Assembly (NCBI GenBank): GCA_001468925.1
Contig: LDIX01000006.1
Span: 64,295-103,998 of the forward strand
DNA length: 39,704 nt
Origin: a candidate division TM6 bacterium UASB340
GTDB lineage: Bacteria; Babelota; Babeliae; Babelales; UASB340
Reading direction: 5' to 3'
Within the stretch, counting starts at the first letter, position 1. Each line of letters starts with the position of its first letter. A program made the translations under genes and the position numbers. Under the pieces are notes generated by a model that saw nothing but the letters and a program-made list of their open reading frames with translations, made no database searches and was not told the DNA's origin. Positions 15,472 through 23,606 of this stretch are shown here, piece by piece.

Positions 15472-17224
15472 ACCCCAAATTTTGTTCAAATCTTTCGCGT
15501 TGTTTTTTTGCTATTTCCATATCATGTTTGTGCTCTGATATTTTTTGTTCAATTGCATTATTGACTACTTCTAAAGTCAAAACACCGTTGCCTAAATTGT
15601 AAGCACAAGTTCTAAATTCAGATATCAATTGTTCTATTTCACGACCTGAGAAACCATCTATTAATTTTGCCATCTCAACCATAAATTCAGGATTAATCTC
15701 TTTTGGAATTTCTATGGACATATCAATTCTTTTTTTATCTATCAAAATTTTTCTTTTGTCGTTTATTATATATTTTTCAAAATATAGATTTAAAATTTTA
15801 ATTCTTTCTTCCAAGCCGGGAAGATTAAATTGAATTTTTTTATTTATTCTGCTTAAAACTGCCGGATCAAGTTCATTTTCATAGTTTGTTGCAAAGACAA
15901 ATATAATCTTTTTGCTACTTGTACCGGTTCTTGATAAAAAGGCATTTAATAAGTTTGTTTGCGCATTGGCCATTGTTCTGCGATCTCTTAAAAAAGAATC
16001 TGCTTCATCTATAAAAACTAAAAGACCTTTTTTGCTATTTTGGGCCCAGTCAAAAAGTTTGTGTAATTCAACAACGGCTTTACCATCTGCAAATTGTGAA
16101 AAATCAGCACCTGACATTATGGCGTAATCTATTCCACAGGCGTTGGCAACACTTTTTGCAGCCATTGTTTTACCTGTACCGGGTAAGCCATAAAATAGGA
16201 TGTTGCTAAATGGAAGATCGTTTTCATAATTATTTTTTACTTCCATGGCAAAAGCGTCTAAAACGGCTTTGGTTTTTGGCTCCAAAATTACATTGTTTAA
16301 ATTAAATTCAGTTGGCTGTTTTTTAAAAACTGCATTTGCAATAGATTTTTTTAATCCCAATCTGCTGGATTCTCTTACAAGTGTAGGCATACCAATTTTT
16401 GAATCCAAATAATTAAAGCCAATTTTTCCGCCGTAATATGCTGCTATCATGGCGGCGGTTGTTGCGGCTAAAAATGTTCCACCTCTTGTTAAAGTTTCTT
16501 TTGAAGTTAAGTTTTTTATTGCAGTTCTTATGCCTAAAATATATTTTACGGTTTCTGCTTTACGATCTTTTTCTTTTTCACCTTTTGTGTAAAGATGTTC
16601 TATACCTCCGCCTATAAGTTTGTTCATATTGCCAAAAGTTAAATCTTGAACATTGTTAATTAATTTTTGAAAATTTTCATTACTTTCAGCATATGCTTTT
16701 TCAAGTCTTGTCTTTTTTTCTTTTAATTCTTCAATGTAACGTTCTATTGATTCTTTACCCCATAGAGTTTCATTTTTACTACTCCATCGACCATCCCTCA
16801 CATATATACTCAAATTTGGATTTTTGTCGGATAAAGCATTATTAGCTTTGTGTAATTCGCCATTAATTTCATCCATTTGTTCATTTAAACTTTTTGTACT
16901 TTCTATTATGATATTGCCTACCCCTTTAGCAAACTCTTCTGAAAAATCTGCAAAACCTTTACCTATTTTTTCAATTTTATCTTGATGTTTTGTTAAAAGT
17001 TCACCCAGAACGCTTGGCTTTTCGTCTGATTCTGAATCGTCATCATCTTTTTTTCCAACACTAATAAGTTTTCCAATAGATCTGAAAAAATCACTAAAAC
17101 CCTCAACTTTCTTTTTATCTTCTTCACTCATTTGTATATTTCCAAAGTCCATAGATTGAGCTGGTGGCGTGAAAAAGCTTAAAAAAATAATGGTGATTAA
17201 TAGTCTTGAAATTTTATGCTGCAT
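15458..17224 (-). CDS. membrane AAA+ ATPase resembling mitochondrial ATAD3
   Basis: The protein has 588 residues. ATG 17224 is chosen because GGAG lies about 7 bases upstream and a signal peptide follows (1-24, ending PPAQS); an upstream start at 17257 gives no benefit. Order: signal, charged coiled-coil region (about 30-240), membrane segment (250-270, TFLAATTAAMIAAYYGG), a PTLVRESSRLG linker (280-290), then AAA+. Walker A GLPGTGKT is 346-353, Walker B LLVFIDEAD 401-409, sensor-1 N447, a candidate arginine finger R459, and SGREIEQL lies near sensor 2. DYAIMSGAD, HKLFDWA, DEADSFLR and NAFLSRTG match animal ATAD3 almost word for word, as I recall it. The signal would put the coiled coil in the periplasm and the ATPase in the cytoplasm, equivalent to intermembrane space and matrix. 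FtsH is excluded: there is no protease domain. It overlaps the upstream gene by 11 bases. Confidence 0.85.
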   Translation of the reverse strand: MQHKISRLLITIIFLSFFTPPAQSMDFGNIQMSEEDKKKVEGFSDFFRSIGKLISVGKKDDDDSESDEKPSVLGELLTKHQDKIEKIGKGFADFSEEFAKGVGNIIIESTKSLNEQMDEINGELHKANNALSDKNPNLSIYVRDGRWSSKNETLWGKESIERYIEELKEKKTRLEKAYAESNENFQKLINNVQDLTFGNMNKLIGGGIEHLYTKGEKEKDRKAETVKYILGIRTAIKNLTSKETLTRGGTFLAATTAAMIAAYYGGKIGFNYLDSKIGMPTLVRESSRLGLKKSIANAVFKKQPTEFNLNNVILEPKTKAVLDAFAMEVKNNYENDLPFSNILFYGLPGTGKTMAAKSVANACGIDYAIMSGADFSQFADGKAVVELHKLFDWAQNSKKGLLVFIDEADSFLRDRRTMANAQTNLLNAFLSRTGTSSKKIIFVFATNYENELDPAVLSRINKKIQFNLPGLEERIKILNLYFEKYIINDKRKILIDKKRIDMSIEIPKEINPEFMVEMAKLIDGFSGREIEQLISEFRTCAYNLGNGVLTLEVVNNAIEQKISEHKHDMEIAKKQRERFEQNLGFDNK

Positions 17225-18623
17225 AATTGTCTCCAAAGTATAATTTGTACGTATCATATATATTTTTTATCAATAAAATATATGCCGGTAACATTATTAA
17301 AAAATTTATTTGCTGATCTTTTGCATAATAAACAGAATTTTTTGTTTTTAACCAATTATAAAAAGATATTTTATGTGCATTGGAAAAAAAGTTTTTTATC
17401 TTATTTTCCGCATCAATAAAAAGCTGATAATTTTGCTTAGTTTTTTGTGGGTACAATTTTGATAATTTATTATATTCACCTATTAAATTGATAAATTCAT
17501 ATATATTATTACCAATATATTCAACTTTTTTTTCGGTATAAAATCTATCAAAATTTTTTATCACGGAATTAAAGAGAAATAGTTCTTTTGCGAATGTAAA
17601 ATAGTATGTGCCCAAAACGTCTGATATTGTATTAAATACTTTTGGAGTAGCAGTTTTTTCAGGTTTTGTTATTTGATACAAAAATGTCACAATATTTAAC
17701 ATGCTTTTTGCTTCGATTAACCACCCTTGATTTCTAAATGATGGCCTGTTTATAAAGAATTCAACCAAAGAAGAGACTTGTATTGGTTCTTTAAAGATAA
17801 ATGCTATTATTGGATTTCTAAAAAAATTAATTTTGAAATTTTTAAAATCGGGATGTAACAAATCATCGTAATTTACATATCTATCATGATAAATTTTGTC
17901 TTTTATTAACCTTATAGCTTCGGCAAATGAAAAATATCTAACTATTGCCATTGGATTTTGTTTTAGTATTGTTAATAGCTTAATTTTTTTACTTTTTTCA
18001 AAATATTGGGTTAAATTTTTTTGTAATATTTTCGTATCATCTATATCAGTTTCACTTATTAATTCACATATTTGCTCATTATTTTCACATATTTGTTTTA
18101 ATTCCAAATCTTCATATGTGTTGTTAAATTCTTTAAAAAATAATCTATCGTTTATAATATCTGCGATAATAAAAAATAATCTTATTATGTCATCACCATA
18201 AACACCGATTTTTAGTGGCATGAAGAATGTTGCCTGTTCGATTTCTTTTTCTGTAAGTTCTACTTCTTTAGTATTTCCCGCCAATTTTGCTAAAAAAAAT
18301 ATAATTTTATGTAATTCTATTTTAAATTCATGAATATTTAATACTCTTAATTCTTTGCTTCTAAAATTATTTAATTTTGAAAAAATTGATTCTGAATTAT
18401 CTTCTTTATAGCTTTTATATTCTTCTTCTATACCTTTTGTTAGATTGTTGTAATTTTTTTGAAATGCTGAAATAAATGTATTCATGCCTTTTATTTCAGA
18501 TTCAACATTTTTTATTTCGTCTGAATATTCGTTTTGTGCATTTATCAAACAAAAACTTGTTGTAAAAAAGATAAAAAATAAAAATAATGCAAATTTTTTT
18601 CTGCTAAAATGCAAAAAATGCAT
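17214..18623 (-). CDS. secreted/membrane protein of unknown function, overlapping the ATAD3-like gene
   Basis: I do not recognise this 469-residue protein. It has a clear signal peptide (1-29, KKFALFLFFIFFTTSFCLINA|Q) with AGGAAA upstream of the ATG. It then has a largely helical Lys/Glu/Asn/Phe-rich body with a coiled-coil-like start (about 33-75). A single hydrophobic helix lies near the C-terminus (INFLIMLPAYILLI, about 440-455), followed by a short tail. With a cleaved signal the bulk would be periplasmic and the tail cytoplasmic. Its last 11 bases overlap the start of the ATAD3-like ATPase, which suggests translational coupling and perhaps a complex. Its base composition is typical of the region. 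A periplasmic adaptor or substrate receptor for the ATPase is an inference only. Confidence 0.75.
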   Translation of the reverse strand: MHFLHFSRKKFALFLFFIFFTTSFCLINAQNEYSDEIKNVESEIKGMNTFISAFQKNYNNLTKGIEEEYKSYKEDNSESIFSKLNNFRSKELRVLNIHEFKIELHKIIFFLAKLAGNTKEVELTEKEIEQATFFMPLKIGVYGDDIIRLFFIIADIINDRLFFKEFNNTYEDLELKQICENNEQICELISETDIDDTKILQKNLTQYFEKSKKIKLLTILKQNPMAIVRYFSFAEAIRLIKDKIYHDRYVNYDDLLHPDFKNFKINFFRNPIIAFIFKEPIQVSSLVEFFINRPSFRNQGWLIEAKSMLNIVTFLYQITKPEKTATPKVFNTISDVLGTYYFTFAKELFLFNSVIKNFDRFYTEKKVEYIGNNIYEFINLIGEYNKLSKLYPQKTKQNYQLFIDAENKIKNFFSNAHKISFYNWLKTKNSVYYAKDQQINFLIMLPAYILLIKNIYDTYKLYFGDNYAA

Positions 18624-18710
18624 ATGATGTTTTCCTATTTAAAAACCCCTCAAAATAAAGAAAACATATTAACGATAATTTGTTTATTGGTCAATTTTAT
18701 TACACTATTT

Positions 18711-20915
18711 TCATGCAGAGACTTCTTTGAGCAACCCAACAGCATCATTTTTAACCCCCAAATGTGGTGGGTTTGAAATTAAGTCGTTAAGAACTTGGAT
18801 AGATTCTTTTTTGTTATCTGTTTCACTTAAGCATTTAGCGATATGCAATTTTGCATATGGAAAAGTTTGAGTGTCGTTTTGGCATTGTTTAAATAATGGT
18901 AATGCCGTTTTAAAATCACGTAAATTAATCAATGCTTGCGCCAAATTATATGCCGCAACTAAATTGTTTATATCTTTTTTATAAATAAGCTCAAAATTAT
19001 TTGCAGCATTTTTATAATCTCTTTTTAAATAATAAATATTAGCCAATTGCGTTAATGTGTCTAAAAAGTTTGAATCTTGTGCTTTTATAGTTTCAAAACT
19101 TTTTATAGCTGCATCAAGTTTATTTAGTTTTAAGGCAACTTTGGCATGTTGGTAATAAAACTGCGTTGATTGATAGTTTCCAGACAAAGCTTTTTCATAA
19201 GAATCAAACGCAAGTTCAAACATATTTTGTTGTTCGTACATAAAGCCTTTATTAAAATGAGCTCGGCTGTAATAAGGTCTGTGTTTAAGAGCAAGATCAA
19301 AACAGATTTCAGCTTCTTTGTAATTTTTTTTAATAAGATGCAAAGAACCTAAATTAAGATACATTTCGGGATGGAATTCATTCATATTTATTGCTTTGGC
19401 ATATTGTTCCATAGCCAGATCATATTGATTTTTTGCCTGATAGTGAAAAGCCAGATTGATTACAGGCTCTGCATAATTTGGATCTATAACACAAGCTTTT
19501 TTATAAACTTCTATAGCTTCATCAATTCTTTTTGCATCCGAAAGTGCCACGCCATAATTGTTCCATAAATTTGCTTTATTTGGCGCATTTTTTACAGCAT
19601 GTTGCCAATAAGAAAGTTCATTTTGCCAAATTTTAGTTTGGTCTTTGGATATAAAACCTGAAGTTAAAATAAATAAAAATAATAAAGCATAGTGGACAAT
19701 ATGTTGTTCAAATATGACGAAATTTTTTATGTAACCGGCTGCTTTTTCGAGTAAATAAAATAATATAACGGCAAGTAAAAATATTATTCCGAAACTTGAA
19801 ATATATGTTTTGTAATCGCAAATAAGTTCCGTTGATGGAATAAATGAAGCTCTTGGAAGAACGCCTATAAAAAACCAAGCTATACCAAAACTAAAAAAAT
19901 TTGCCTGATTTTTTATAAAAGCTATTAATGCAAGTAAAATCATTAATAAAATAGCAATAAACGGGTATATGAAATCCGGTTGATATATGTTTTTTGTAAG
20001 TACATATCCATAATCAAAAGCCAATGGTTTTGGAATTACATATATTCTCATGTAATGTAATAAAACCTTAAATTGAGAAATAAAATAATTGCCGGATTCT
20101 ATTTTTTGACCGTGTGATTCGGTTAAAACGTTACCCCTGTTATTGGAAATTGGATTGTTAATTATTTGGGTTGAAAACTGAACCGGTTTAAAATCAAAGT
20201 GGTAAAGTGTGCCAAATACAGATAAAAAAATTAAAGCATGTATTAAAATTCTTTTTTTTAAATCTTTTAAATTACCCTGGGCAATAAACGATATATCAAT
20301 TAATAAAATTAAAAACGGCAATGTAATTACTATCTCTTTTGTACCGGCAGAAAATATTGCACTAATAATGGCTAGAAAATATAAAAAATATTTTATGTAT
20401 TTATTTTTTTGATATGCAGCATAAATAAAAAGTATGGCTGTTAATACAACAAAAAATAAAACCAGGCCCTCCAGGCTCATTTGTGTAATATAGGTTACAG
20501 TTTGAGTTTGTGCCGGATGTAACAAAAATAATAAACTTGAAAAAGTACTTATTAAATAACAATTTTTTTTCAGAAAAGAATCTTGGTTTAGGTTGGATAA
20601 AAGTTTTATTAATATGAAAAAAATTATAATTCCAATTGTTATATGTAAGCTTAAATTAAAGATTCTGAATGCTGTTGGGTTTTCTCCGTAAAATTTATAG
20701 ATTACTGAATGTAAAAATCTGGAAATCCACCTTGAATATGCAAAAAATATTCCGTGCAAAAAATTTCCTTTTATTATATGAAAATTTTCAATTATCGTTG
20801 GCATGTCGTCATAAATAAACGGATATTTTAATGTTGATAAATAAAATAAAAAAGTAATTAATGAAAGTATTATTGGTGTAAAAATTTTTTGTGTTAATGA
20901 AATTTTTGTACTCAT
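18711..20915 (-). CDS. TMTC-like polytopic membrane glycosyltransferase (GT-C type) with C-terminal TPRs, copy 1
   Basis: The protein has 734 residues. About ten hydrophobic segments fill residues 1-420. The first loop contains KYPFIYDDMPTI, the Asp-Asp motif expected in the first external loop of GT-C/TMTC enzymes. LLHPAQTQTVTYITQ and the ELICDYKTYISSFG segment are also family hallmarks. Residues from about 440 to 720 are tandem TPRs (NLWNNYGVALSDAKRIDEAI, then repeats of about 34 residues). Eukaryotic TMTCs are O-mannosyltransferases; bacterial relatives probably transfer a lipid-linked sugar outside the inner membrane, but the acceptor is unknown. TCTGGAGT precedes the ATG. It follows a longer paralogue on the same strand, evidently by duplication. 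Confidence 0.8.
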   Translation of the reverse strand: MSTKISLTQKIFTPIILSLITFLFYLSTLKYPFIYDDMPTIIENFHIIKGNFLHGIFFAYSRWISRFLHSVIYKFYGENPTAFRIFNLSLHITIGIIIFFILIKLLSNLNQDSFLKKNCYLISTFSSLLFLLHPAQTQTVTYITQMSLEGLVLFFVVLTAILFIYAAYQKNKYIKYFLYFLAIISAIFSAGTKEIVITLPFLILLIDISFIAQGNLKDLKKRILIHALIFLSVFGTLYHFDFKPVQFSTQIINNPISNNRGNVLTESHGQKIESGNYFISQFKVLLHYMRIYVIPKPLAFDYGYVLTKNIYQPDFIYPFIAILLMILLALIAFIKNQANFFSFGIAWFFIGVLPRASFIPSTELICDYKTYISSFGIIFLLAVILFYLLEKAAGYIKNFVIFEQHIVHYALLFLFILTSGFISKDQTKIWQNELSYWQHAVKNAPNKANLWNNYGVALSDAKRIDEAIEVYKKACVIDPNYAEPVINLAFHYQAKNQYDLAMEQYAKAINMNEFHPEMYLNLGSLHLIKKNYKEAEICFDLALKHRPYYSRAHFNKGFMYEQQNMFELAFDSYEKALSGNYQSTQFYYQHAKVALKLNKLDAAIKSFETIKAQDSNFLDTLTQLANIYYLKRDYKNAANNFELIYKKDINNLVAAYNLAQALINLRDFKTALPLFKQCQNDTQTFPYAKLHIAKCLSETDNKKESIQVLNDLISNPPHLGVKNDAVGLLKEVSA

Positions 20916-20939
20916 ATTAATACTCCAGACCCAATTTTG

Positions 20940-20981
20940 GTTACCCGTATGGTTCGACTGCGCTCACCACGAACGGGTAAC
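20940..20981. repeat. GC-rich palindromic element
   Basis: Perfect 9-bp arms GTTACCCGT (20940-20948) and ACGGGTAAC (20973-20981) enclose a 24-base GC-rich centre. The centre has TGGT/ACCA as a second pairing and a TTCGACTGCGCTCACCACGA core. The core resembles short palindromes dispersed in many unrelated bacterial genomes, as I recall them. No T run follows on either strand, so it is not a standard terminator. Confidence 0.7.
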
Positions 20982-21031
20982 TTAATCTTTTATACTTTGA
21001 TTAACGAACTTTAAACTTGTACTAACTCTAA

Positions 21032-21071
21032 GGGGCAAGTCATCCCGGCTCGGTGGCCGGGATGACTCCCC
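21032..21071. repeat. GC-rich palindromic element (GTCATCCCGG family)
   Basis: Perfect 11-bp arms GTCATCCCGGC (21039-21049) and GCCGGGATGAC (21056-21066) surround loop TCGGTG. Flanking GGGG (21032-21035) and CCCC (21068-21071) can extend the stem across a small bulge. The arm matches the outer arm of the valS-leader element. A further weak dyad, GATAGTT/AACTATC (21072-21078 and 21092-21098), follows. There is no T run. Apart from these dyads and the other GC-rich one at 20940, the 231-base gap between the two TMTC-like genes shows nothing else. Confidence 0.75.
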
Positions 21072-21146
21072 GATAGTTCAAAACACTTAAAAACTATCAT
21101 AGCTGACACCACCTAACAAATAAATTTAATATAACAAACTAGGCTT

Positions 21147-23456
21147 TTAAGCTTTTTTATTCTCTTTTTCATCTTTCGGTTTTGCTTGAGCCAAAATATT
21201 TTTCAAATCACCCATTTTAATACTGCCATTTCCTGATTTTATAGTTCTTTGAAGTTCAATTTGAGCTTTTTGATTTCTTATAGCTTGCTTAAAATCATCG
21301 GGGGCTTGTGCTTTTAATAACTCTTCAAGATATTTATCAACATCTGCCGTTCTGTTTAAACTTTCAAGGCAGGCTACGGCACGTAAATGTGCTTGACCCG
21401 GAGCGTTTGGCATAGATAACACTTTTTGAAATACAACTAAAGCCTTTTCAAATTCTTTTTTGGATAAATAAGTTTCTGCCAAATTATATGCATATCTTCC
21501 ATCTACAGGGTTTGCAGATACCAAACTTACATATATCTTTTCAGCCTCATCAAATCTTTTTAACATGTAATAAGAGTTTGCAAGATTAAATTGAACTGCT
21601 TGTTCATTTACACCAAGCGATATTATTTTTTCAAAAGCATATGCAGCATCTTCATATTTTTGCAATCTTATACTTAATTGGCCTAATGTGAAAAACCCTT
21701 CGGGTGTATCAAGATCGCCTTCTGTTGCCTTTTTAAAAAATGTCCAAGCTGTTTGCTCGTCACCTTTTTCCATGTAAAGCCGGCCTTTGTTATAGTATGC
21801 TTTGCCATAATATGGACGAAGTTCTATTGCTTTATTCAAAAATTCTTCAGATTTAACATAATCTTTTTTACTTAAATATAATGTTCCAATATTATTGTAT
21901 GCTTCAGGATAATTTGGGTTAATTAATAAAGCCATATTTAGCGCTTCTATTGCTTTATCTATTTCATTTTTCATTGAATAAGCTACCGCAATATTGCTTA
22001 ATGGGTCGGAATAATATCTATCCAAAGAAATTGCTTTTTGATAATGTTTTATGGCTTTATCAACTTTGCCGCATTCGGAGAGTGCGACTCCGTAATTATT
22101 GTGACCTCTGGCTTTTAATGGTGCTTTTTTTACTATATCATGCCAAAATTCTTCTGCCGTTCTCCATACTGTGTTTCTATTATAAGTTGCAGTTCCTACC
22201 GGTATTAAAAAAATTAGTAATACTGCAATTTGGGTAAATTGTAAGAATTGAACATTTATGTTTCTTATTTGACTTGCGATAAATATGGCAACATAAACAA
22301 GCGCTGATGCAAGTAAAAATAACCAACCAATAGATGCCAAATAAGTTTTATAGTCGCATAAAAGTTCCGGTGATGGAATTATAGTTGTTCTTGGAGCAAT
22401 TGTTATAAAAAACCATGATAATCCAAAGACCAATAAACTATTTTTTTTATTAATTATTGAATAAATTATAAAAATAACGATTGCAAATAATACTAAAAAT
22501 GGAAAAAACGAATCGGCTGAAAAAAAACCAGAGCTTAGCTTCCAGTCGTACTCTACGCTTATTCCAAATGGAACTATAAATATCCAGAGATAGTGTAAAA
22601 TTACTTTAAATTCTGAAATTAAAAATTCCAATGGTTTTATGACATCTTGTGCATGGTTGGTTAAAATATTACCTCGATTATTTGCTGTTACCATTTTTAA
22701 TGATACTGCACGCGTGAAGAAACTAAAATCCATATATTTTGAAAAATAAAAAAGATAAAAAAAAGCGGCAAATCCAAGATGATAAAATATTCGGGTTTTA
22801 AAATCTGGCCAATTGCTTTTCGATATAAAAAACCAATCACACAAAAATAGTAGAATGGGAGTTATTACTACTATTTCTTTCGAGCCAAATGACAGTATCG
22901 AAATTACTGCGCTTAAAATAAACAGAGCTGTCTTTAAAATTTTATTATTTGTTAAAAGTGCATTAACTAAAATTAACAGGTTGGCAAGAATTAGCATGGA
23001 TGCAAGCCCTTCAAGTCTTCCCTGAATGATATAAGATACGGTTTGGGTTTGTACCGGATGTAATAAAAATAGCCCGGATGTGGCAAAAGCTATTAAAATT
23101 GAATTCTTGTAAAAGAAAGATGTTTTTTCAAGTCTCTTTAAAAGAGTTAAGAGTAAATAAAAAAGTAAAATTCCTGCAGTTATATGTATAAAAAGATTAA
23201 ATAATCTGTAATAAAATGGGTTGAATCGATCCATTTCATAGTTTATTCTGTTTAACCAATCTACAATCCATCTGGAGCAAAAAAAACGAGTTAACGGATT
23301 ATCGTTTCTAATCGCAAATTTTTTTGTGATATTTGCAAGATCGTCAAATTGAAATGGATATTTTAATGATGGATAATAAAATAAAAATGTGATTATCGTT
23401 AATATGGCTGCAGATATATGTTTTTGAATAAAATTAAATAAATTTTTATTCTTCAT
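21147..23456 (-). CDS. TMTC-like polytopic membrane glycosyltransferase (GT-C type) with C-terminal TPRs, copy 2
   Basis: The protein has 769 residues and is a paralogue of the next gene downstream. It shares the N-terminal layout: a hydrophobic helix, then KYPFQFDDLANI with the acidic pair, LLHPVQTQTVSYIIQGRLE, KEIVV, NNRGNILT and a PSPELLCDYKTYLASIG segment. TPRs run from about 440 to 720 (HNNYGVALSECGKVDKAIKHYQKA and following). A Lys/Glu-rich cytosol-like tail of about 35 residues is absent from copy 1. The start has a strong AAGGAGAAGCT upstream. A divergent promoter region of 150 bases separates it from the M50-like gene. The activity is inferred from the fold; the sugar donor and acceptor are unknown. 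Confidence 0.8.
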   Translation of the reverse strand: MKNKNLFNFIQKHISAAILTIITFLFYYPSLKYPFQFDDLANITKKFAIRNDNPLTRFFCSRWIVDWLNRINYEMDRFNPFYYRLFNLFIHITAGILLFYLLLTLLKRLEKTSFFYKNSILIAFATSGLFLLHPVQTQTVSYIIQGRLEGLASMLILANLLILVNALLTNNKILKTALFILSAVISILSFGSKEIVVITPILLFLCDWFFISKSNWPDFKTRIFYHLGFAAFFYLFYFSKYMDFSFFTRAVSLKMVTANNRGNILTNHAQDVIKPLEFLISEFKVILHYLWIFIVPFGISVEYDWKLSSGFFSADSFFPFLVLFAIVIFIIYSIINKKNSLLVFGLSWFFITIAPRTTIIPSPELLCDYKTYLASIGWLFLLASALVYVAIFIASQIRNINVQFLQFTQIAVLLIFLIPVGTATYNRNTVWRTAEEFWHDIVKKAPLKARGHNNYGVALSECGKVDKAIKHYQKAISLDRYYSDPLSNIAVAYSMKNEIDKAIEALNMALLINPNYPEAYNNIGTLYLSKKDYVKSEEFLNKAIELRPYYGKAYYNKGRLYMEKGDEQTAWTFFKKATEGDLDTPEGFFTLGQLSIRLQKYEDAAYAFEKIISLGVNEQAVQFNLANSYYMLKRFDEAEKIYVSLVSANPVDGRYAYNLAETYLSKKEFEKALVVFQKVLSMPNAPGQAHLRAVACLESLNRTADVDKYLEELLKAQAPDDFKQAIRNQKAQIELQRTIKSGNGSIKMGDLKNILAQAKPKDEKENKKA

Positions 23457-23546
23457 AGCTTCTCCTTGTCTTTTAAAACTCTATTTTCATATTTTTTAAA
23501 ATATTAGATATAAAATTTTTATATGTCGAATAAAAAATTATACTAT

Positions 23547-23575
23547 TTGACCCTGCAATTATAATAATCTAATAT
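23547..23575 (+). promoter_or_regulatory. promoter of the M50-like/tyrS region
   Basis: TTGACC (23547-23552) and TAATAT (23570-23575) are 17 bases apart, each matching consensus at 5 of 6 positions. The predicted start near 23582 leaves about 25 bases before ATG 23607, with AAGGGG in between. On the opposite strand a TAATAT (plus 23501-23506) may serve the divergent TMTC-like gene. Confidence 0.65.
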
Positions 23576-23606
23576 TTTAGATATTTAACTTAAGGGGTAT
23601 TTGATT

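Noticed and set aside
21032-21098. Rho-independent terminator between the TMTC-like genes
   Set aside because: The stems are strong but no T run follows on either strand; a dispersed palindrome fits better.
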